NCBI GenBank assembly: GCA_021736445.1
Contig: JAIPGA010000014.1
Span: 1-40,026 of the forward strand
From: Synergistales bacterium
Lineage (GTDB): Bacteria; Synergistota; Synergistia; Synergistales; Aminiphilaceae
DNA length: 40,026 bases
Direction of reading: 5' to 3'
Below the pieces are notes generated by a model. The model was not told the DNA's origin, did no database searches, and was given only the letters and a program-made list of their open reading frames with translations. Shown one piece after another: positions 24,348-31,144 of this stretch. Each line of letters begins with the position of its first letter. Within the stretch, counting starts at the first letter, position 1. The translations under genes were made by a program, and so were the position numbers.

Positions 24348-25628
24348 CTAATCCATGAGACTGGGCAAAAACATTGAAAGCTGCGGTATGTATGTAATCA
24401 GGATAAGCGAAATAAGCATTGAGAGGATCAACGGCCATACAAAACGGGATATCTTGTCCACTGGAACCCCCGATACGGCAGAGGCAATGAAGAGATTCGC
24501 TCCATAGGGAGGCGTGACAAACCCGATTGAGAGATTGACGGTGAGGAATATTCCAAAATGGATCGGGTCGATCCCCAGCTGCATCACCACAGGCAGAAAG
24601 ATCGGGGCGAGAATGACACAGGATGAGATATTGTCGATAAAACACCCCACAAGGAGCAGGAATATGTTGATCAGGATGAGCAGAACCAGCGGACTCACGG
24701 CAAGGTTTGTCAGGAAGTTGCCCACCATGGCGGGTACCTGCTTCATTGTCACCAGGCCGGCAAAGGAGACGGACAGACCCAGGATGAATGTAACCGCCCC
24801 GTTGATGAGCATGGTGTCACGGAATGAACTGTAGATCTGCCTGAATCCCAGTTCCTTGTAGATGAAGCATCCCACGAAAAGCGCGTACACAGCCCCCACT
24901 ACAGCGGCCTCGGTGGGGGTGAAGATACCGCCATAGATACCGCCGAGGATGATAATCGGTACCAGCAATGCCCATATTGCTTCCTTGAGTGCCTGGACCG
25001 TCTTCCGTGCCGACGGTTTTCCCTCTGTGCCCCGGTAACCGTGCTTTTTCGAAATAAAGTAGTTGGCCGCCATGAGCAGCACGCCGATAAGGATGCCCGG
25101 CAGGATCCCGGCGATAAAAAGCGCTCCGATGGAGGTACCCGTGACCACACCGTAGATGACAAAGGGGATACTGGGAGGGATGATCACGCCTATGGAGCCG
25201 GCGGCCGCCGTAATGGCGGCGGCATACCCCCCGGGATAGTTTTTCTCCCGCATGGAGGGAATCATGAACGAACCGATAGCTGAAACGGTGGCTGGCGCAG
25301 ACCCGGAAATGGCGGCAAAAAACATGCAGGTCAACGTCGTTACCATGGCCAGGCCGCCTGTGAGGTACCCTACCAGTGTGTCGGCCAGGTCGAGCAACCG
25401 CTTCGAAATACCGCCATAGCGCATGAGATTGCCTGCGAGGATGAAAAAGGGAATAGCCATAAGCGGGAAAGAATCAAGACCGGCGAAAGCATTCTGGGCA
25501 ACCATCAGTGTGGGGATGTGCGAGAAAAGAACCAGACTCAGCACCGTGGCGATACCCAGGGCGATCCCGATAGGAACGCTGAGGGTCAGGAAGAAGAGCA
25601 GCCCCCCGAAGAGAACAAGAAGCATCAT
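24348..25628 (-). CDS. dctM: TRAP transporter large permease subunit (DctM, system II)
   Basis: A 426-residue polytopic membrane protein of standard DctM length. Motifs are SGSAPATVSAIGSFMIP, GSIGVIIPPSIPFVIYG (the PPS loop) and VNLSIGFVTPPYGANLFIASA. The start ATG 25628 overlaps the dctQ stop by four bases (ATGA). It forms the transport path with DctQ at 25625-26116, and the receptor is encoded at the operon end (21030-22034). It is clearly different in sequence from the DctM of system I, so the two TRAP systems are not recent duplicates. Confidence 0.93.
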   Translation of the reverse strand: MMLLVLFGGLLFFLTLSVPIGIALGIATVLSLVLFSHIPTLMVAQNAFAGLDSFPLMAIPFFILAGNLMRYGGISKRLLDLADTLVGYLTGGLAMVTTLTCMFFAAISGSAPATVSAIGSFMIPSMREKNYPGGYAAAITAAAGSIGVIIPPSIPFVIYGVVTGTSIGALFIAGILPGILIGVLLMAANYFISKKHGYRGTEGKPSARKTVQALKEAIWALLVPIIILGGIYGGIFTPTEAAVVGAVYALFVGCFIYKELGFRQIYSSFRDTMLINGAVTFILGLSVSFAGLVTMKQVPAMVGNFLTNLAVSPLVLLILINIFLLLVGCFIDNISSCVILAPIFLPVVMQLGIDPIHFGIFLTVNLSIGFVTPPYGANLFIASAVSGVPVDKISRFVWPLILSMLISLILITYIPQLSMFLPSLMD

Positions 25629-26116
25629 GACTGCTCACCTCGCGCAGGAGCGCTGACCTGGCGGAGTATCATTCGCTGGAAGAGCCGCAGCGACATAAGG
25701 CTGCACCCTACCGGGACGGAAAGATATGCCCATGCCATAGGCAGGCGCATCGCCGGCGAGAGCTGCATCCTGTCAAAGAGCATGGAGGTAAGCTGGGAGG
25801 ACTTGAGCGACAGGAATATACTGAAGGCTATCCAGATGGCAAATACAACCCAGTCGAGCTTTCTCTGGGCGCTCTCGCTCATGAAATTTTTGATGAATTC
25901 CACCCGGATATGGGCGGAGTGTTTGACCGCAAAACTCGTTCCGAGCCAGGTCTGCCATACGAAGATGTACCGGGCAAGCTCCTCGCTCCAGGAAAGCGAA
26001 GACTGAAAGATGTACCGCATGACCACCTGCATGAATATGAGTGCGACCGTAAAAACAAGAGATGGAATAAGAATAACTTCTTCGAATCTTCGGTCGAGAA
26101 AACGTAAGAACCGCAC
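25625..26116 (-). CDS. dctQ: TRAP transporter small permease subunit (DctQ, system II)
   Basis: A 163-residue protein with four hydrophobic segments (about 15-33, 48-68, 90-110 and 125-148). SLSWSEELARYIFVWQTWLGTSFAVKHSAHIRVEF contains the DctQ hallmark (SEELARY-F-W--f-G), in which the short core EELARYIFVWQTWLG is diagnostic. The start is GTG 26116, seven bases after GGAGG. The stop overlaps the dctM start. A small hairpin with a T-run separates it from the amidohydrolase gene upstream. Confidence 0.92.
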   Translation of the reverse strand: MRFLRFLDRRFEEVILIPSLVFTVALIFMQVVMRYIFQSSLSWSEELARYIFVWQTWLGTSFAVKHSAHIRVEFIKNFMSESAQRKLDWVVFAIWIAFSIFLSLKSSQLTSMLFDRMQLSPAMRLPMAWAYLSVPVGCSLMSLRLFQRMILRQVSAPARGEQS

Positions 26117-26138
26117 GCACCTTCCTCCCTTCCGCTAC

Positions 26139-26163
26139 AAAAACAACCGCCCCAAGGGGTTTG
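26139..26163 (-). terminator. Possible attenuating hairpin before dctQ (II)
   Basis: On minus, CAAACCCC, TT and GGGGCGGTTG form a small stem. TTTTTG follows at the DctQ-proximal end. It lies in the 49-base gap after the amidohydrolase gene and may reduce read-through into the transporter genes. Confidence 0.35.
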
Positions 26164-26165
26164 AT

Positions 26166-27728
26166 TTACCGCCAGTCCTCCGGGTTGCCCCACACGGCAC
26201 GGCCCTTCGTAAGGGTGAGCACCGCCTCTGTTTCCTGCAGCGTTTCCGGGGCCCGGGAGGCCACGTCACGGTTGAGAACAGTGATATCCGCTTTGTAGCC
26301 CGGCTTGATTTTCCCAAGCGTTTCAGAGCGTCCGGCTGAACGATGGCCGTTCACCGTGTACAGCGTCAGCGCTTCTTCCAGGGAGACCTTCTCCTCCGGC
26401 TTCCAGCCGCCTTTCGGTGCACCCTCGTCGTTCACTCGGTTTACGGCAGCCCAGATACCCCGCCAGGGATTCATCTGTTCACAGCCGGCGTCACTGGAAC
26501 CGCAAACCAGGAGTCCGGCGTTGAGTAACGAGGTGCAGAAATAGCCGTATTCACTCCGGTCGGAGCCGAGACGCTGTCCAAGAATCGACATATCGGTGGG
26601 CACCATACCCGACTGGATGTCGCAGACCACGGCATCCTTGAGGTGTGCGAGCTCGGCTATCTGGTCGGGCCTGCAGAGCTGTACGTGGTTCAGCCGCAAG
26701 GGGTAAGTAAAGGGGGTTGACCTGGGAAGGTCGAGCTTGTTGGCCAGGGAAAGGAACTGATCGATTGCCGCATCGCCGATAGCGTGAATCTGCGTCTGGA
26801 TGCACCTGTCCTGGGCTTCCTGCAGAATTGGAAGCAGGTCCTCCTCGTTGTGGTTGAGAACCCCCCAGTTCCCCGGATCGTCGGCGTAGGGGGCGGAAAG
26901 AGCGGCAGAACGAGGCCCCAGGGCACCATCCAGGAAGACCTTGAACCCTCCATAGCGGAGAAACTCGTCACCGAACCCACTGCGTATGCCCAGGGCGGGA
27001 AGAGTCTCGTCATAGAGTGTGATCCGCAGAGGGAGCTCACCGGATTCATTGAGCGCCTGCAGTGCGGGATAGTCCTCTCCAAGACCGTAGGAATCGGCAC
27101 TGCAGGCGTGTATGGAGGTGACACCAAGGGCAGCAAACTCCCTGCAGGCCTCTTTGAGGATCCGCTCCGTCTCTCGCGGTGAATACATTTCCCGTTCCAT
27201 GGTTGCAACAATTCGATTGGCGTCCTCTTCGTGGAATATCCCCGGGTGGTCATCGCCACAGGCAACGCCAGATCGCTTCAAAGCATTGCTGCTGGCTACA
27301 TGCACATGCCCGCAGGTCCGCACCAGATGGATGGGGTTGGGCAATTGCAGCCCGTCGAGTTCGAAACGGGTGGGGATCTCGTTTTCCGGCCAGCGGGTCT
27401 CGTTGAAGCCGATGGCGAACATCCAGTCACCGGGCTTCGTGTCAGCCGCATGTTCTCGGATCATCCTGAAGAGCTCATCCTTGGAACCAACCTGGGAGAG
27501 GTCCAGGGCGAGTTTCTGCCGTGCGTAGGCCGTAAGGTGCACGTGGGTATCGCACAACCCCGGCAAAACGGTATTTCCGTCGAGGGTCACCCTCTTCGGA
27601 CACTTCGGTGCGTCACTCTCATCGCCTACAAAAGCTATATACCCATCCTTCAGATAGACAGCGTGCCCTTTCGGCAAAAACCTCTCACCGTCCCAGATGC
27701 GGCCTCCTCTGATCAACAGCTCAGTCAT
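26166..27728 (-). CDS. YtcJ-type amidohydrolase (amidohydrolase family 3)
   Basis: A 520-residue metal-dependent hydrolase of the YtcJ/NfdA type. The N-terminal composite domain reads LIRGGRIWDGERFLPKG. The metal motif is LCDTHVHLTAYA (HxH) at about residue 60. Later ligands are TQIHAIGDAAIDQFLSL (histidine and aspartate region) and CGSSDAGCEQMNPWRGIWAA, where the family has the last metal-binding aspartate. GKIKPGYKADITVLNRD is the usual end. Known members hydrolyse N-substituted formamides or amides. It is cytoplasmic, with no signal peptide. The start overlaps the regulator's stop by eight bases, so it is the first structural gene of the cassette. It may release the acid or amine processed by the downstream aminotransferase and dehydrogenase. 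Confidence 0.88.
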   Translation of the reverse strand: MTELLIRGGRIWDGERFLPKGHAVYLKDGYIAFVGDESDAPKCPKRVTLDGNTVLPGLCDTHVHLTAYARQKLALDLSQVGSKDELFRMIREHAADTKPGDWMFAIGFNETRWPENEIPTRFELDGLQLPNPIHLVRTCGHVHVASSNALKRSGVACGDDHPGIFHEEDANRIVATMEREMYSPRETERILKEACREFAALGVTSIHACSADSYGLGEDYPALQALNESGELPLRITLYDETLPALGIRSGFGDEFLRYGGFKVFLDGALGPRSAALSAPYADDPGNWGVLNHNEEDLLPILQEAQDRCIQTQIHAIGDAAIDQFLSLANKLDLPRSTPFTYPLRLNHVQLCRPDQIAELAHLKDAVVCDIQSGMVPTDMSILGQRLGSDRSEYGYFCTSLLNAGLLVCGSSDAGCEQMNPWRGIWAAVNRVNDEGAPKGGWKPEEKVSLEEALTLYTVNGHRSAGRSETLGKIKPGYKADITVLNRDVASRAPETLQETEAVLTLTKGRAVWGNPEDWR

Positions 27729-28476
27729 TGTTCACCGCCCCCATGGTCTGCATGTTATGTATGCGGATCTTCAGGCTGGTTGTGAAGTGCGCCTGAAGTT
27801 TTTTCTTCACGGCATCGGCGTCCCGCTGCTCCAGGGACTCGACGATTGCCAGGTGATCTTCCAGGCTCCGTTTCATTTTTTCCTCGGGCCACACGTGATC
27901 GGAACGCCAGTACTGGATTTTCATGAGTGACAGCAGTTCCCTGAGAAATCGCACCATTACCTCATTGTTGGTGGCCTCAGCAAGAGCGACATGGAAGTCG
28001 TTGTCGTAGCTGTGGTAATTTTTGATATCCCGCTCTTCTGCGCTTTTCCTGAGTGATTCATAGATCCCCCGGACCCTCCGGAGCGCCTCGTCATCGGCCC
28101 TGCGCACGGCAACCTCGGCAATTACAGGCTCCAGCATGATCCGGGCAAAGAAGGCCTGAAAGCTGCCATTGTTCCCTTCGATTTCTTCCAGCATCTGGAG
28201 CAGCTCGTTGTTGACCTCAACGGTTTCACTCTGCTGCCCAAGGAGATTCTTCTCCTTCACGTACGTCCCGTCACCGGCCCTCCGCTCGATCACATCCATG
28301 AGCTCCAGTGCGCTTAACGCTTCCCGGACGGCTGTCCGGCTTACACCGGTCTGCTCAATGATGGACATCTCGCTTGGCAGCTTGTCGCCTGTCCTCAATT
28401 CGCCCCGCTCAATGGCCTCAAGGATCTGCTTGGCCACGAAGGATGTCTTTTTTTCCTTGGTCATACGCTCAAACAC
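27721..28476 (-). CDS. FadR-subfamily GntR transcriptional regulator
   Basis: A 251-residue regulator. The N-terminal winged helix (about 8-75) contains GELRTGDKLPSEMSIIEQTG and VSRTAVREALSALELM, the classical GntR helix-turn-helix. The all-helical C-terminal FCD domain shows DNDFHVALAEATNNEVMVRF (Asp/His metal or ligand site) and the final histidine in SLEDHLAIVESLEQRDAD. I prefer GTG 28476, six bases after GGTGGGG, because the resulting start MFERMTKEKKTSFVAKQIL fits the subfamily; ATG 28464 is the alternative. It is the first gene of the operon and would repress it until an acid ligand binds. The operator lies at 28495-28507. Confidence 0.9.
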   Translation of the reverse strand: MFERMTKEKKTSFVAKQILEAIERGELRTGDKLPSEMSIIEQTGVSRTAVREALSALELMDVIERRAGDGTYVKEKNLLGQQSETVEVNNELLQMLEEIEGNNGSFQAFFARIMLEPVIAEVAVRRADDEALRRVRGIYESLRKSAEERDIKNYHSYDNDFHVALAEATNNEVMVRFLRELLSLMKIQYWRSDHVWPEEKMKRSLEDHLAIVESLEQRDADAVKKKLQAHFTTSLKIRIHNMQTMGAVNND

Positions 28477-28494
28477 GACGATCCCCACCCGACG

Positions 28495-28507
28495 CAAATG
28501 ACATTTG
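28495..28507. promoter_or_regulatory. Likely FadR-type operator
   Basis: CAAATG-A-CATTTG is a perfect 13-base palindrome at about +2 to +14 of the promoter. ATGACAT occurs twice (28498-28504 and 28509-28515), so a second half-site overlaps the start point. The position suits repression by the gene product directly downstream. Confidence 0.6.
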
Positions 28508-28515
28508 TATGACAT

Positions 28516-28544
28516 ATTATAGATGACCGATTTCAGAGCGTCAA
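28516..28544 (-). promoter_or_regulatory. Strong sigma-70 promoter of the catabolic cassette
   Basis: TTGACG (28544-28539), exactly 17 bases, TATAAT (28521-28516). The start point would be near 28509, giving a leader of about 33 bases before the regulator gene. Confidence 0.8.
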
Positions 28545-28973
28545 GCTTGAGGTCAACAGGGCTCTGCACCTTGATTGCATAGAGCTACTAAGGTAAACCA
28601 GGGAGGACAGAAAGGACGGAACGTAATGCGGGAAGAGTGACAGGAAGACAACAGGAGAGGGCAGAATATTATACAACCAGGGCAGTCACACTGCAATCTG
28701 CCCAATTGCCGTAAACACAAAAATTAGAGGCTTTTTGTTAGATAATTTATGGTTTATTGCACTTCACTGCAAGCTAGAACTTGAAAAAAGGGGAGAGAGG
28801 TCTGATGCCGACTTCCACCATGCTCCCTCCGGCCTACAGAGTAAAACCAACGGCCTGATACGCAATAACGCCTCCCGCAATTCTCCCGGTGGCTTTCACC
28901 GTGGACACCACTGCGGGAGGCGCCCGTCGTTGCATCCTGCATGCAATACCAGGCCCGGAGTTCTTGGGTTGGC
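28545..28973. other. Intergenic region right of the cassette
   Basis: About 430 bases, AT-rich in the middle, without a recognisable gene. It contains a small hairpin GGGCAG/CTGCCC (28680-28703), an AT-rich dyad ACAAAAA/TTTTTGT near 28720-28740 and hairpin repeat copy B (28870-28947). A minus-strand open frame crosses the repeat but has no ribosome site. Confidence 0.5.
28870..28947 (+). repeat. Hairpin repeat element, copy B
   Basis: A perfect 10-bp stem, GCCTCCCGCA (28870-28879) with TGCGGGAGGC (28912-28921), encloses a 32-base loop. The tail ends ATCCTGCATGCAAT exactly as in copy A. The loop shares CCGGTGGCTTT with the reverse complement of copy A's loop. It lies just past the 3' end of the phosphatase gene. 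Confidence 0.8.
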
Positions 28974-29588
28974 CTACAGCGACGGCCGCCAGTTGACGGC
29001 GAGGATGCGGGGGCTGCCGCCGGGGCGGAGGATGGTGACGCCGCCGTAGTCGAAGGTGAATGCGAAGAGCTGCCGCCAGGGGAGCTCCAGCAGATGCCGG
29101 AAGAGCACCCGCAGGACACCGGCGTGGGTGACGCAGCAGAGGGTCGTCGCTCCGGTGACGGCAAAGGCCTCCTCGATGGCGGGGGCGACCCGCCGCTGGA
29201 GATCCTCGAAACTCTCGCCCCCAGGCGGGTGGTGGGTGGCAAGCTCGCGGCCCCGTCGGTCGAACTCATCGGGGGCTTCGGCTTGGATCTCGCCGAAGCT
29301 CCGGCCCTCCCATTCGCCCAGGGAGATCTCCTGCAGCCCCGGAACGGTACGCCTTGCAAGGGAACGCCTGCGGCAGGCGGCGATGATCTCACCGGTTTCG
29401 TCGGCCCTGACGAGGCCGCTGGTGACCAGGGCGTCGAAGGGGATCCCCGCGAGGGCCCGGCCGGTCGCGGCGGCCTGGTTGCGGCCCTCTTCCGAGAGGG
29501 GGACGTCCTTCCGGCCGAGGTAGATCTTTGTTCCCCCGGGGATAACGGGACGGCCGTGGCGAACGAGATAGAGCAGACGGTCATCCAC
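28974..29588 (-). CDS. Histidine phosphatase family protein
   Basis: A 204-residue phosphoglycerate-mutase-like phosphatase. The catalytic RHG motif is in LLYLVRHGRPVIPGG at about residues 8-14. LSEEGRNQAAATGRAL and SGLVRADETGEIIA (second active-site arginine) follow, then the acid residue in LQEISLGEWEGRSF and the second histidine in CCVTHAGVLRVLFRHLL. Relatives include CobC, GpmB and ribazole-phosphate phosphatases. The start is GTG 29588, which overlaps the preceding gene by eight bases; the ribosome site is weak and coupling is likely. It is the last gene of the mod operon. A role in cofactor or nucleotide metabolism is inferred from context only. Confidence 0.85.
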   Translation of the reverse strand: MDDRLLYLVRHGRPVIPGGTKIYLGRKDVPLSEEGRNQAAATGRALAGIPFDALVTSGLVRADETGEIIAACRRRSLARRTVPGLQEISLGEWEGRSFGEIQAEAPDEFDRRGRELATHHPPGGESFEDLQRRVAPAIEEAFAVTGATTLCCVTHAGVLRVLFRHLLELPWRQLFAFTFDYGGVTILRPGGSPRILAVNWRPSL

Positions 29589-30708
29589 TGACGGCCACCA
29601 CATTCTGCGCCAGATCGCCCAGGGAGAGGCCGGTGCAGCGCCCCCACGCCTCGCGCACCTCCATGGCTTTCCCCATACGTCGGGCCACAGCGGTCTGGGC
29701 CTCGGCATTGCCGGCGAACTGCGCCTCTTTGGTTCTGGTACGCTCCTCCAGGGGGACATACTCCTCACCGCTCACCGTCTTGTCGGCCAGATAGAGCAGC
29801 TCCCGCTCGCCCGGCGGATCCAGGATAACGGGATCGGGCAGATCCATATGGTCGGCGACGATCCCCGCCAGTTTGGGGAATCCCTGTCGCGTGAGCAAGT
29901 CGGCGGCCGCCTCGCCGTGACGGCGCTCTCCCTTGGCCAGGTCGTGGAGACGGGCAGCCGCGCCGAGGTAGACCCGGTCCACGGGGTAGCCCTTCCCTTC
30001 AAGCGCAGCGGCCAGGGCGTCGGCCAGCGCGGCCACGGCTTCACTGTGGCGCCGCACCGCCTCCGCCGTTCCGGCGATCTCGAAAAGGGCCTCCTCCTCT
30101 TCCGGCGTAGGCAGTTCCCGGCCGGCGATGGCGGCCAGCTCTTCGTATTCCTCTGGGCGGTTCATCCCCACGTGGACCCCCACGTCGGCCACATCGACCA
30201 CCACAGTGCTGTCGTGGTAGTTCCGCAGAAGCCCGCGCAGACCGTCGTGGCCGTCCCACTCCAGGATGGGACCCACCAGCCGCCGGGAGATCCAGGGCGG
30301 GTGCCCCCGAACACTGCGGAAACGCGGGGAGACCACGTCGCAGTCACCCTGGGCGGCCCGCTCCATCACCAGACGGTAGCTGCTGCTCCGCGCCAGCGGC
30401 GTGTCCGAGGGCAGCAGCAGAAACCCCTCCACATCCTCGGGGAGTGCGGCGACCCCGGTCTGGACGGAGGAAAACATCCCCTCGGGATAGCGTTCGTTGT
30501 ATGCCGCGGCGCAGCCCAGGCGTTCCGCCACGGGTTCCACCGCTTCGCGCCAGTGGCCGGTGACGACAATGGTGTGGCTGACGCCGGCGGCCTCCAGCCG
30601 ACGCTGGGCGAACTCCAGGGCGGGGAGACCGGCCAGCGGCAGGAGGGACTTGCAGCGCCCCATGCGGGAGGCGTAGCCGGCGGCGAGGATCACGGCTGCT
30701 GTCTTCAT
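29581..30708 (-). CDS. MobA-like nucleotidyltransferase fused to HD domain
   Basis: A 375-residue two-domain protein. Residues about 1-195 are a MobA/MocA-type NTP transferase: VILAAGYASRMGRCKSLLPL is the nucleotide-binding loop, and LLLPSDTPLA and GHPPWISRR are the metal and cofactor loops. Residues about 215-340 form an HD phosphohydrolase domain with LHDLAKGERRHGEAAADLL (HD pair) and IVADHMDLPDP. MocA enzymes attach CMP to molybdopterin for aldehyde oxidoreductases, so this is the probable cofactor-finishing enzyme for Mop. What the HD domain does is unknown. The start ATG 30708 is nine bases after AAGGAG. Similar MobA-HD fusions occur in Desulfovibrio. Confidence 0.87.
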   Translation of the reverse strand: MKTAAVILAAGYASRMGRCKSLLPLAGLPALEFAQRRLEAAGVSHTIVVTGHWREAVEPVAERLGCAAAYNERYPEGMFSSVQTGVAALPEDVEGFLLLPSDTPLARSSSYRLVMERAAQGDCDVVSPRFRSVRGHPPWISRRLVGPILEWDGHDGLRGLLRNYHDSTVVVDVADVGVHVGMNRPEEYEELAAIAGRELPTPEEEEALFEIAGTAEAVRRHSEAVAALADALAAALEGKGYPVDRVYLGAAARLHDLAKGERRHGEAAADLLTRQGFPKLAGIVADHMDLPDPVILDPPGERELLYLADKTVSGEEYVPLEERTRTKEAQFAGNAEAQTAVARRMGKAMEVREAWGRCTGLSLGDLAQNVVAVSG

Positions 30709-30712
30709 CTGC

Positions 30713-31138
30713 TCACGCTCCTTCGTCCTCTATTTTCGCACATTCCCGGCAGAGGCCGTAGACCACCAGCTGCTTGCCGCGGACCCTGGCCCCCCTGGGA
30801 ACCTCCACGTAGGGCAGCGACTGGCTGGTGAGGCACTCCATCCTGCCGCAGCCTGTGCAGAGAAAGTGGGGATGGTCGCCGGGGCAGCCCTTCTGAGAGG
30901 GTCGGTGGGCACAGAAGTGCCAGGCGCCGTCCATGCCCTGCACCTGGTGGACCAGGCCGGCCTCTTCCAGGGCGTAGAGGGTGCGGTAGAGGGTGACCTT
31001 GTCCATCTCCTCCATGCCGGGACAGGCACGGATCTGGGGGTTGGTCAGCGGCCGCCCGGCCCGGTAGAGCACGCGGAGCACCGCTTCGCGGGCCTCGGTG
31101 GGCCGGAGGCCGAAACGCTTCAGGATCGCGGTCTCCAT
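30713..31138 (-). CDS. Fur-family metalloregulator
   Basis: A 141-residue Fur/Zur/PerR-family repressor. The N-terminal winged helix shows LRPTEAREAVLRVLYRAGRPL and VTLYRTLYALEEAGLVHQV (recognition helix). The dimerisation domain has HPHFLCTGCGRMECL and GLCRECAKIE, the two CxxC pairs that bind structural zinc. The classical Fur regulatory segment is altered by an insertion-like PSQKGCPGD before the HPHF motif. It is encoded within the modABC/cofactor operon, four bases before the MobA-HD gene. Fur proteins bind 7-1-7 palindromes, and two such sites lie on the modA promoter. This makes it the likely local regulator. Its effector is unknown. Confidence 0.88.
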   Translation of the reverse strand: METAILKRFGLRPTEAREAVLRVLYRAGRPLTNPQIRACPGMEEMDKVTLYRTLYALEEAGLVHQVQGMDGAWHFCAHRPSQKGCPGDHPHFLCTGCGRMECLTSQSLPYVEVPRGARVRGKQLVVYGLCRECAKIEDEGA

Positions 31139-31144
31139 GGCAGA

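Larger units (their letters stand above)
20816..28973. mobile_element. Putative catabolic cassette between hairpin repeats
   Basis: Seven minus-strand genes (GntR regulator, amidohydrolase, dctQ, dctM, dehydrogenase, aminotransferase, dctP) form a self-contained unit, visibly less GC-rich than the molybdenum genes on both sides. Related hairpin elements lie at the two edges (20828-20903 and 28870-28947). Without this block xdhC would adjoin the modABC/MobA cluster. No recombinase is seen, and insertion is inferred. Confidence 0.4.

Noticed and set aside
28754-29647. A long minus-strand open frame running through hairpin repeat B into the phosphatase region
   Set aside because: It is in a different frame from the phosphatase, is rich in Ser/Pro/Arg, and has no ribosome site.
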